NCBI GenBank assembly: GCA_013375385.1
Contig: JABXJY010000052.1
Coordinates: 1-12,411 of the forward strand
Direction of reading: 5' to 3'
Length of the DNA stretch: 12,411 nucleotides
DNA from: Desulfobacterales bacterium
Lineage (GTDB): Bacteria; Desulfobacterota; DSM-4660; Desulfatiglandales; B25-G16
The notes beneath the pieces are model-generated. The model was not told the DNA's origin. It saw only the letters and a program-made list of their open reading frames with translations, and did not search any database. Positions 1 to 8,100 of this stretch are shown here, one piece after another (positions within the stretch are counted from its first letter, which is position 1; every line of letters begins with the position of its first letter). A program made the translations under genes and the position numbers.

Positions 1-57
1 GCCAATGAACCCTACTTTTTGTTTCTTCACAGCTCTCTCTATTCCGGTGAAGCTCAT
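1..57 (-). CDS. Partial Rossmann-fold protein (DUF2520-type), N-terminus only
   Basis: Only the first 19 codons lie in the window; the gene runs off the left edge. The ATG overlaps the panB stop codon as ATGA, which indicates translational coupling in one transcript. The visible peptide has a short charged leader and then KVGFIG, the first beta strand and glycine of a dinucleotide-binding Rossmann fold. In related bacteria, panB is often followed by a Rossmann-like/DUF2520 protein (NADP-binding, ketopantoate-reductase-like architecture), and this start fits that family. It does not look like panC, whose N-terminus lacks such a glycine motif. The identity rests on 19 residues and the neighbourhood, so it is tentative. 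Confidence 0.6.
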   Translation of the reverse strand, partial: MSFTGIERAVKKQKVGFIG

Positions 58-887
58 ATCTTTTCGGCCTCTCCCTTACTCATTCTAAAGATATGTTCTT
101 CTCCAGGGAATACCTCCTCTTCTACTTCCTTTTTGTACTCTTTCAAGGCATCTATGATCATTGGCCCTAATTTGATATACTGCTTTACGAATTTTGGGGT
201 AAAACGCTCAAAAAGACCGACAGTGTCATGATACACAAGGACCTGACCATCACAATCCTTGCCCGCACCAATCCCTATGGTCGGGATGCCGAGTTCCTTG
301 GTAATCATTGAAGCCAGTATATCCGGAATACACTCCATAACAACCATAAAGGCGCCCGCCTTTTCAAGATCTTTGGCGGAGTTGATCAGATTTCTTGCAC
401 TTTCCGCATCCTTTCCCTGAACCTTGAATCCACTTAACTGGGTTGCTGTTTGAGGAGTAAGCCCGATATGGGCGCACACAGGAATACCTGCAGTAACAAT
501 TGCCTTGACTATAGGAGCAACCTCACTACCACCTTCAAGCTTGACAGCATCACATTCACCCTCTTTTATAAAGCGGCCAGCGTTTTCAATGGCCTTTTCT
601 ACACCTGTCTGATAGGACATAAAAGGCATATCCCCTATTATGAAGGCATACTTAGCACCCCTGGTCACCGCCTTTGTGTGGTGAATCATCTCTTCCATGC
701 TTACAGGCACTGTGGAGGTGTAGCCAAGCACTACCATTCCCAGCGAATCTCCAACCAAGATAATGTCAATGCCTGCCTGGTCTACCATCTGGGCAGTTGG
801 ATAATCATAGGCAGTCAACATGGTTATTTTTTTTCCCGATTCCTTTTGAGCCATAAGGTCGGAAATGGTCACCTTTTTCCTTTCCAT
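54..887 (-). CDS. panB: 3-methyl-2-oxobutanoate hydroxymethyltransferase (ketopantoate hydroxymethyltransferase)
   Basis: PanB transfers a hydroxymethyl group from 5,10-methylenetetrahydrofolate to 2-oxoisovalerate, giving ketopantoate, the first committed step of pantothenate and CoA synthesis in the cytoplasm. The protein is 277 aa, close to the family's usual 260-285, and is a complete TIM barrel. The Mg2+ ligands are visible as D47 (LVGDSLGM), D86 (GDMPFMSY) and E118 (KLEGG). The catalytic Glu is E185 (VMECIP). Other family signatures are TAYDYP, HIGLTPQ, GIGAGKDCDGQ and the C-terminal PGEEH. An upstream in-frame ATG at 899 would add four residues, but GGAGG at 893-897 sits 5 nt before the ATG at 887 and overlaps the upstream ATG, so 887 is chosen. 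A predicted promoter lies at 1031-1059. The gene is coupled to the downstream Rossmann-type gene. Confidence 0.95.
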   Translation of the reverse strand: MERKKVTISDLMAQKESGKKITMLTAYDYPTAQMVDQAGIDIILVGDSLGMVVLGYTSTVPVSMEEMIHHTKAVTRGAKYAFIIGDMPFMSYQTGVEKAIENAGRFIKEGECDAVKLEGGSEVAPIVKAIVTAGIPVCAHIGLTPQTATQLSGFKVQGKDAESARNLINSAKDLEKAGAFMVVMECIPDILASMITKELGIPTIGIGAGKDCDGQVLVYHDTVGLFERFTPKFVKQYIKLGPMIIDALKEYKKEVEEEVFPGEEHIFRMSKGEAEKI

Positions 888-891
888 TGTT

Positions 892-897
892 ACCTCC
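892..897 (-). promoter_or_regulatory. Ribosome binding site of panB (decides start)
   Basis: GGAGGT on the minus strand lies 5 nt before the ATG at 887. Its first base is the last base of the upstream in-frame ATG at 897-899, so initiation at that upstream ATG would have to occur on top of the binding site. This supports the shorter PanB. Confidence 0.7.
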
Positions 898-1030
898 ATA
901 AGAAAGGTCCTTCCCGGAAAGAAGAACCTCTCAGTTATTTACCCTGTCAGAAAGTCCCATACATGAGCATGGGAAAGGTATACAAAATGGTATTCCGCTT
1001 TTCCAAACGGGGTATAATGCCTCGTGTGAA

Positions 1031-1059
1031 ATTCTAACAGAGTTTATTTTAATCGGCAA
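1031..1059 (-). promoter_or_regulatory. Predicted sigma70-type promoter of panB
   Basis: On the minus strand the -35 box is TTGCCG (1059-1054, 4 of 6 consensus) and the -10 box is TAGAAT (1036-1031, 5 of 6), separated by exactly 17 nt. Transcription would start near 1024, leaving a leader of about 137 nt before the panB ATG. The leader contains a short CCCAT/ATGGG inverted repeat (956-973) but no riboswitch I recognise. The prediction is by consensus only. Confidence 0.45.
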
Positions 1060-1070
1060 CATCTAGGCAG

Positions 1071-1101
1071 ACCCTTTTTCAAATCCATCCAAGAAAAGGG
1101 T
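1071..1101 (-). terminator. Stem-loop just after the molybdo-enzyme stop; possible terminator
   Basis: On the minus strand ACCCTTTTC and GAAAAAGGGT form a 9-bp stem with one bulged A and a 12-nt loop, starting 2 nt after the TAA of the molybdopterin oxidoreductase gene. No U-run follows, so it is not a classic intrinsic terminator. Its position between that stop and the panB promoter suggests a transcript end or an mRNA-stabilising hairpin. Confidence 0.35.
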
Positions 1102-1102
1102 G

Positions 1103-3208
1103 TTAAGGGTTACCTTTTTTCCGGATTCGGCACAGGAGTGATTTGAGCAATGGAAATCCGGTGATAGGATCCGCTGAGGTATTATCCGTCATAAGGTTAA
1201 TATTGGAATCTTCCCAACCGTGAGGCACACTCACAACCCCTGGCAAGATATCCTCGGTAACATTGGCTTTGATGGTGATAGATCCCCTCTTATTTTCCAA
1301 GATAATTTCCTCCCCATCCTGTATAGAAAAAGATCCAGCTGTATCGGGGTGGATCTGTGCAGTTGCCTCAGGACGTTTCTTTCTCAATCGGGGGATATCT
1401 CGATATTCGGAATGAAGAAACTCAACGGATCTGGCACCAGTTGTCAGGATAAGGGGGTAATCCCTGGCCATGTCTTCGTTTGTCATCGGGCTTTCAGGCG
1501 ATTCTCGATGACAGGGGATCGGATCATGGCCGAGTTCCTCCAGGGTCTTGGAAAAGAGCTCCACCTTGCCCGAGGGCGTGGGAAAGCCCTTTTCCTTGTA
1601 ATAACCAATCCTCCTCTCGCCATAGGGCAGACCTCCCGAATGTTCCTTCAGCTTTTCAACAGTCAAAGGGGTGGATGAAAGGGCATAATCCAGGGCCTCT
1701 TCAACGGAGTTCCAGGGAAAGAACTCCCCATACCCCATCCGCTTGCCCAGCTCAAACCAGAACTCTACGTCGCTCTTCGCCTCTCCCGCCTGCAGTATCT
1801 TCTGCCGCAAGGTAATAAATGGGACGGCATGCAGTGTTCCATAGTAATCACAGAGTTCTGTTCTCTCAAGGAAAGTGGCCGCCGGCAGAAATAGATTACA
1901 CAGTCGGGCCGTCGGTGTCATGCGCATGTCCATTACGGCAGAGAACTCCAAGGATTCTATAGCCTTTTTCATCTTATCTGAATTGGGCCATGTGACCACT
2001 GGGTTGGAGGCAGCTATGATCAGCCCAATGATGGGATAGGGGTTCCCTGACAAAATCGTATCGGCAAGCTCCATGCCCTGCCCCTCCCCAAAGGACCTCC
2101 CCCATATTTCATAGAAAAGCGGAAACTTATCCACTCCCAGTGGCTTCCCCTCCATCTTTTCCGGGATTCTTATGGGACTGATATGCACCCTGCTTGTTGT
2201 AACCATGCCACCCACCCTGTCTAAATTGCCAGTTATGGCAAAGAGAATGGCCAACGCCCTGCTATTTTGTAAACCGTTCACATGCTGGTCCAGGGAATTT
2301 GTTCCCTGGACAATGCAGGAAGGTCCATCGGTGGCAAACAGACGCGCGGCCCTCTGTATACTTTCCGCCGGAATCCAGGTTATTTTTTCAACACTCTTAG
2401 GATCGTAACCAGCGACCCCTTTCCTGAGTTCATCAAACCCAACCGTCCAATTTGTTACAAAATCCCTGTCATAAATCTCCTCATTTATGATCACGTTCAG
2501 CATCCCAAGAGCCAGAGCACCATCGGTACCAGGACGTATCTGCAGGTGGATATCCGCCTTATTGGCGGCTGCCGTCTTTCTCGGGTCAACGACAATCAGC
2601 CTGGCACCTTTTCTGACCGCCCTATCGATCCTTTTCCCCGTAGGAGGACTTGAGGCGTGGGGATTGTTTCCCCAGACCATGATGGTCTTTGCACTCGGTA
2701 TATCAGCTGCCGGGAATTTGCCTATTGTCAAAATATTCGCAGCAATCCGACAGCGAAAACAGATGCTTTCCACTGAAAAGCAATTGGGCGTGCCGTATAT
2801 ATCACAAAAGCGGCGCAGGAAGCTGACCGTCGTATTCCCACCGAGAAGTACCGGCATACCAATTGCGACTGCCAACGATCGAGGACCATGGGTATCCTTG
2901 ATGGAGTGCAATTTCTCTGCGCATATATCCAGTGCCTCATCCCAGGTGATCCTACGCCATTCGCCATTCTCTCTTTTCATTGGATGGGTGATTCTTTCTT
3001 TGGAATAAACAATGTCCCTGACGGCATGCCCTTTGGGACACAGGAATCCCTCGTTAAGAGGATGTTCACGGTTGCCAGTGACTTTTTCCAGTTCCCCGTT
3101 TTTTATGTGAACCTCCATGCCACAGCCCCAGGGGCAGAGTTCGCAGGCTGTCTTGACAATTCTATCTGGCACACAGACCCGAATATCCGATTCTTCATTG
3201 TGGCCCAT
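1103..3208 (-). CDS. 4Fe-4S molybdopterin (bis-MGD) oxidoreductase, DMSO reductase superfamily
   Basis: The 701-aa protein has the full layout of the catalytic subunits. A 4Fe-4S domain (about 15-70) has C22-x2-C25-x3-C29 and C57, with K59 in CPKG, the usual electron relay to the pterin. The molybdopterin domain follows (about 73-490, with VWGNNPH and IVVDPRKT). The C-terminal dinucleotide-binding domain (about 584-695) includes VPHGW. Aligning by eye to formate dehydrogenase, the Mo/W ligand is C150 (ESICFRC), but the next residue is Phe, not the His of formate dehydrogenases. The substrate is therefore unlikely to be formate and is otherwise unknown; the group also includes thiosulfate/polysulfide reductase and acetylene hydratase relatives. 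There is no Tat signal, so it is probably cytoplasmic. No FeS or membrane partner subunit is adjacent. The start has GGAG a few bases upstream. It lies 67 nt after the SDR gene, probably co-transcribed. Confidence 0.9.
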   Translation of the reverse strand: MGHNEESDIRVCVPDRIVKTACELCPWGCGMEVHIKNGELEKVTGNREHPLNEGFLCPKGHAVRDIVYSKERITHPMKRENGEWRRITWDEALDICAEKLHSIKDTHGPRSLAVAIGMPVLLGGNTTVSFLRRFCDIYGTPNCFSVESICFRCRIAANILTIGKFPAADIPSAKTIMVWGNNPHASSPPTGKRIDRAVRKGARLIVVDPRKTAAANKADIHLQIRPGTDGALALGMLNVIINEEIYDRDFVTNWTVGFDELRKGVAGYDPKSVEKITWIPAESIQRAARLFATDGPSCIVQGTNSLDQHVNGLQNSRALAILFAITGNLDRVGGMVTTSRVHISPIRIPEKMEGKPLGVDKFPLFYEIWGRSFGEGQGMELADTILSGNPYPIIGLIIAASNPVVTWPNSDKMKKAIESLEFSAVMDMRMTPTARLCNLFLPAATFLERTELCDYYGTLHAVPFITLRQKILQAGEAKSDVEFWFELGKRMGYGEFFPWNSVEEALDYALSSTPLTVEKLKEHSGGLPYGERRIGYYKEKGFPTPSGKVELFSKTLEELGHDPIPCHRESPESPMTNEDMARDYPLILTTGARSVEFLHSEYRDIPRLRKKRPEATAQIHPDTAGSFSIQDGEEIILENKRGSITIKANVTEDILPGVVSVPHGWEDSNINLMTDNTSADPITGFPLLKSLLCRIRKKGNP

Positions 3209-3275
3209 TTGCCTCTCCTTTCTGCGTTAAGCCTATCCTGTCGGATCACGGACGGTCCAGAAAGAACCCCACTCT

Positions 3276-4037
3276 TTATAGCCTTAAGCCCCCATCAAGG
3301 TCAATGACACGGCCATTAAAATAATCATTTTCAATGACAAAACAGATGGCGTGGGTAACTTCATCGATTCGGCCCAATCTGGCCAGGGGTATCTGGGGGA
3401 TAAGAATACGATTTCTAATATCCTCCGGAATATTTCTGGTCAAAAGGGTATCGATATATCCAGGTGCCACGGCCACCGAACGTATGTTATATCTGGAGAG
3501 CTCCTTGGCCCAGACAACGGTCAGGGCCACTATTGCCGCCTTGGTGGCCGAGTAGTTTGACTGGATGAAGTTACCGTGTCGTGAGATGGACGAGATGTTG
3601 ATGATGAGCCCACCGGTACCTTGTCGGGCCATATGAAAGGCCCCTTCCCTTCCACAGAGAAAGATACCGGTCAGATTAATAGACAGGCCCTTCTGCCAGC
3701 GCGAGAGTGGAAATCTCTCATAGTGATCACCCTTTTTCTTGATAAGAAGTCCGTCTTCGGCCACCCCGGCATTGTTGATCACCACATCCACCCTACCAAA
3801 TTGATCCACAAAAGCGCCGAAAAGCTCTGTTACATCCCCCTCCTGACCGATGTCTGCATGATAGGTGGCAACAGATAGTCTTCTTTGCTGGGCCTCCTGG
3901 ATGACCCTCTCTAACGCATCTTCGTTCTTATCACACACCAGGATTTGAGCGCCTCCCGAGGCGAGATGAAAGGCAAATGACCTCCCGAGTACGCCAGCCC
4001 CTCCGGTAATCAAGATGTTGGCCCCATGGATATTCAT
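3276..4037 (-). CDS. Short-chain dehydrogenase/reductase (SDR), FabG-like
   Basis: This is a 253-aa classical SDR, of standard length. The cofactor loop is TGGAGVLG (11-18); the middle glycine of the usual TGxxxGxG pattern is shifted by one. D36 ends the second strand, a position that favours NAD(H) over NADP(H). Other motifs are D62, NNAG (88-91), N121, catalytic S149, Y162 and K166 (Y-x3-K), and PG at 192-193. The tetrad N-S-Y-K is complete, so an active oxidoreductase of an alcohol/ketone type substrate is expected. The substrate cannot be read from the sequence, and a 3-oxoacyl-ACP reductase role is possible but not shown. The ATG at 4037 has a GGAG about 10 nt upstream. It lies 95 nt after ftsY and 67 nt before the molybdo-enzyme gene, which suggests joint transcription. 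Confidence 0.9.
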   Translation of the reverse strand: MNIHGANILITGGAGVLGRSFAFHLASGGAQILVCDKNEDALERVIQEAQQRRLSVATYHADIGQEGDVTELFGAFVDQFGRVDVVINNAGVAEDGLLIKKKGDHYERFPLSRWQKGLSINLTGIFLCGREGAFHMARQGTGGLIINISSISRHGNFIQSNYSATKAAIVALTVVWAKELSRYNIRSVAVAPGYIDTLLTRNIPEDIRNRILIPQIPLARLGRIDEVTHAICFVIENDYFNGRVIDLDGGLRL

Positions 4038-4132
4038 AATGAGCCTACTCCAGAATACGTTTTATTCTCAGTCCTTCAAAAGCATACACGGGCATAGAAT
4101 TACGGTGATCATGCCCATCACATCCCCAAACC

Positions 4133-5086
4133 TCAGGCAAAGATAGCCTCCACAAATTCTCTCGGATCAAATATCTCAAAATCCTCAAGCCCTTCTCCAG
4201 TACATAAAAAGGAAATTGGAATGTGAAGCTTCCGAGAAATACCAATGACGACACCACCTTTGGCAGTTCCATCCAATTTAGTCAGAATAATATCCGTCAC
4301 CCCAAGGGATTGAGCGAATACATGAGCCTGGGCAATTGCATTCTGGCCAGTAGTTGCGTCAAGGACAAGGGTAACCTGATAGGGGGCCCCGGAAAGCTGT
4401 TTGCCAGCCACCCTCTGAATCTTCTTCAATTCTTCCATGAGATTAGACTTTGTGTGAAGTCTGCCGGCAGTATCAATGAGGATCTTGTCTATTCTCCTCG
4501 CCTTAGCAGCAGACAGGGCATCGAAGACAACAGCTGCAGGATCCGCTCCTCTCTTCTGACTGATTACCTCTGCACCCACCCGATCTCCCCAGATCTTTAG
4601 CTGCTCAGTGGCAGCAGCCCTGAAGGTATCTGCCGCCACCAGCATTACCTTCTGCCCTTGGCTTTGATAATGGTGAGCCATCTTGGCAATAGCGGTGGTC
4701 TTTCCCACCCCATTGACACCGACAAACATGATTGCATGTAAGGTCCCGGGGGATTTCTCTGTTAGACTAAAGGCAGAAAGGTCTTGGCTGGCCTCCAGGA
4801 AGGAAATCATCTCTTCCTTTAAGATGGTTTTTACCTGTTCTGGCCTGTCGAGGGATTTCTGATCTACCCTCTCCTGTAACCCCTCAATCAACTGCCCGGT
4901 TGTCTCCACACCAATGTCAGAGGTAAGGAGAATCTCCTCAAGATCTTCTAAGAGGGATGGATCGATTACCTTCTTTCCAGTTGTTACGGTATTGAGTCTG
5001 TCTGCTAATCTCCTTCTCGTCTTGGATAGCTTATCCCACAGTCTTCCTGGCGGGGCCTTACCGTGAGCAGGTTCTCCTCTATCCAA
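4133..5086 (-). CDS. ftsY: Signal recognition particle receptor GTPase FtsY
   Basis: FtsY docks SRP-bound ribosomes at the inner membrane through a reciprocal GTPase complex with Ffh. The 317-aa protein has the helical N domain (about 15-105) and the G domain, with P-loop GVNGVGKT (123-130), DTFRAAA (153-159), DTAGR (205-209), ATTGQ (245-249), TKLDG (269-273) and a closing CTGEG...FD segment (295-307). It lacks the long acidic A domain of enterobacterial FtsY; only about 15 residues precede the N domain. The reading frame opens after a TGA at 5107-5105, and the only sensible start is TTG at 5086. AAGGGGG lies 11 nt upstream, and the next ATG is far inside the N domain. It lies 80 nt after smc in the same direction, a pairing seen in many bacteria. 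Confidence 0.94.
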   Translation of the reverse strand: MDRGEPAHGKAPPGRLWDKLSKTRRRLADRLNTVTTGKKVIDPSLLEDLEEILLTSDIGVETTGQLIEGLQERVDQKSLDRPEQVKTILKEEMISFLEASQDLSAFSLTEKSPGTLHAIMFVGVNGVGKTTAIAKMAHHYQSQGQKVMLVAADTFRAAATEQLKIWGDRVGAEVISQKRGADPAAVVFDALSAAKARRIDKILIDTAGRLHTKSNLMEELKKIQRVAGKQLSGAPYQVTLVLDATTGQNAIAQAHVFAQSLGVTDIILTKLDGTAKGGVVIGISRKLHIPISFLCTGEGLEDFEIFDPREFVEAIFA

Positions 5087-5097
5087 AAGGATCTGTA

Positions 5098-5104
5098 CCC
5101 CCTT
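5098..5104 (-). promoter_or_regulatory. Ribosome binding site of ftsY
   Basis: AAGGGGG on the minus strand lies 11 nt before the TTG at 5086, directly after the in-frame TGA that closes the frame upstream. It supports TTG as the start codon, although the spacing is a little long. Confidence 0.4.
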
Positions 5105-5166
5105 TCAAGAGCGTTGTGTGTTGTCCGCCGTCCATGGGAACGGAAAACGGTGAACCTTTCAGTTTG

Positions 5167-8100
5167 TTACCGGTAATCTTCCAGATCTACAGAAACAATC
5201 TTGGAAACATTACCTCCATCCGTGGTCACACCATACAACCTTTCAGACATCTCCATAGTCCTTCGATTGTGGGTAACAATAATTACCTGGGAGGATTTCT
5301 TGATCTCCCTTAGTAGCTCATTAAACCGATCTGTATTGGCCTCATCCAGCGGGGCATCCACCTCATCCATTACAATAAACGGACTCGGCTTAATAAGGTA
5401 GATAGCAAATAGTAAGGCCATAGCTGCCAGGGCCTTTTCCCCACCAGAGAGAAGTCCCATATGAACCAACCTCTTTCCCGGAGGCTGCACCTCCACCAAC
5501 ACACCACTTTCTAAAGGGAGGCTTTCATCAATCAACCTCAAACGGGCCCTGCCGCCATTAAAGAGGATAGGAAAAACCTTCTTTAGTCTCTCATCAACCT
5601 TCTCAAAGGTAGAAAGAAACAGCTCCTTTGAAATCCTGTTGATTCTCCTGATGGCATTATTAAGGGAATCAATGGAGGAAAGGAGATCCTGTCGCTGTGC
5701 TGCTATGAATTCATACCTCTCACGTAATCTCTCATAATCACTGATAGCCAGAAGATTGACCTCTCCCATTCTCTCTTTACTATGTTTATAATCGCTGAGC
5801 TTTAGTTCATAGTCAGCCCTTGAAAAATCCTCCTCCAAATATCTCTTATACTCCCTTTGAAGATTGATTCCCATTTCTTTGCCTACCTGGGATAGTATGC
5901 CCCTCATCTGGAAATCTATCTCTGCATCCCTTATCCTTGCCTCGTTGATTTTCCCCCGTATCTCACTCATCCCTTCTCTCAAAAGAGCAGCCTTTTTCTC
6001 TTCTTCTCTTAATTCTTCCCTCAGGGCCGCATATTCATGTTCAAGCTTGTTGACCTCCTTTTCAAGCCCTTCCTGCTTTTGATAAATGACCTTTAGCTCT
6101 CCTTTTACCTCCTTTTCCGTGCTCAGAGAACTCTCATAGTGATCTCTGTTTGAATGTATCTCCTCTTCTATTTTGCTGATTCTTGTCCCCATTTCACGTA
6201 TGAATTGATCGAGTCTCTGCTTCTCTCGTATGAGACCCTTTTCTTCCTCTCTATACTGGTTATATCTGACGAGCAGCTGGGAAATACTCTCTTTCGTATC
6301 ATCAATAGCATTTTCCAGCTCTTCAATCCTGGCCTCTTTTTCTGCAACTATGCGTTCAATCTCTTCCTTCTCCCTAAGACATCCTGATAGCTCTCCTTCA
6401 AGATTAGTTATATGAGACCTCTTTTCCCTCTCATCCTCACGCAAAGACTCCAGCTGGTTTACTGCATATCGAGAGTGCTCTATCAGTTGCTCCGATTCCT
6501 TCTCAAAGAGGAATATGTCTTTATCCATTCCTTCAATTTGCTGCACATACACGCCTCTATCGCTTTCCAATTGAGCAATGAGACTGCGTATATCATCCAA
6601 TTGTACGTCCAATTCTCCAAGGTCGGACTCCACGATAGAAATGAGTTCTTCCTTGTCTCTCAGTGCGTCTTTTAATTCATTTTCCTTCCTCCTTCTCCGA
6701 AGTAAGCCGATAGAATCTTTCCCCAATCTCCCGCCAATTATGACACCCCTTTCATCGACCAGATCACCTTCTGGAGTGACCAGTGTTTGTATACCCCCAT
6801 CCTTCTTCCAGGCAGATATAGCCTGAGAGAGGTCGTTTACCAATGCTGCATTACCCAGGAAAGATTCTATCAGCGGCCTAAATCTTTCTGACACCGTAAC
6901 ATGATTCCTTAGCAGTTTAAAACCATTGAGCTTGACTTCAACGTCATCAAGGAATTTCTCTCTCTTAAACTCCTCAAGGGGGACAAAATAGCTTCGGCCC
7001 ACGTCTTTTGATCTCAAGTACTCGATAGCCTCCTTGCCATCTTCCTGACTGCCAACGATTACATACTGCAATTTCTCCGCTAAGGCCGCCTCGACAGCTA
7101 CCTCGAATTCTGGTTCAACCTCAATGAAGTCTGCCACCACACCCAAGATCCTGCCCTCTTTGATGGTCTTTAGCTCGTGAGAGTTCATAATTTTCCGAAC
7201 GCCTGATCTATACCCTTCATAGGTTTCAATCAGACCCCTGATGGTCTTTAATTGAGCACGAAAGAGATTTAGTTCTGACTCTGCTGCTACCCTTTCAAAT
7301 TCCCTTTTTCTTCTGACCTCTTCCAGCTCCTTCAGTTTTGCCCGCTCTTCCTGGACACTTTTCTCAATGGAGCTTACCTGTGCTAGCGCCGCCTCCATCC
7401 TTTCCTTTTTTTCACCTGACAAAAGGGATAGGGTCTCAAGCTTCTTTGCAATTTCTTTAGACTCCTCCTCAAGCCCATTCTTTCTAATCTCTAACTGATG
7501 GATCATGTCAGAGAGATTCCTCATCTCACCTCTCAGCCTCGCCTCGTTAGTAGCTAACTCAATCAAGCGGGGCTTTTCTTCTTTCACCTCATCTTTTACC
7601 TTGCCCAGTGAAAGCCTTTGGTCTTTCAAAGTAGAATCATGATGAGTACGAAGGCTTGAGGTTTCCTGAACCGATTTTTGTAATTTGTTAACCCTGGAGT
7701 CAATCTCTCTGCTATCAGATTGAAGTTCCATTAGTCTTTGACCAATCTCCTTTTTCTCCTCATTCAGCCGGATATTAGCCTGGCTCAATCTTTCCTGATC
7801 AGCCGACAAATGTCTTACTGTATCTTCATTCTTTCTACCTTCTTCCCTGAGGGAAAAAACTGACTCCCTAAGGGTAGATAAGGCCTCTTCTTTCTCTATT
7901 AATTCCAGATTCTTCGTTTCAATGGCCTTCTCAGATTCAGACAAAAGTGCCTCCAATTCCTCATCCTTCTCTACTAGATCATTAATGATCTTCTCCCTCT
8001 TTACCTTCTCTGTGGACAATTCACCATAGGTATGGGCATGCAAAACAAGCTCCAGATGGCGGATCTCAGAGCTTACCTCTTTGTATCTTCTGGCCTTGCT

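Noticed and set aside
450..1037. 195-codon plus-strand frame opposite panB and its leader
   Set aside because: It is antisense to conserved PanB codons, the composition is unnatural, and no ribosome binding site was seen.
1220..3307. Plus-strand frames of 78-173 codons opposite the molybdo-enzyme gene
   Set aside because: The minus-strand frame encodes a complete, motif-rich enzyme. The opposite frames have no family features and overlap it wholly.
4045..4272. 75-codon minus-strand frame overlapping the 3' end of ftsY
   Set aside because: It overlaps the conserved FtsY C-terminus in another frame. Only its last 16 codons, outside ftsY, are mentioned as a weak curiosity.
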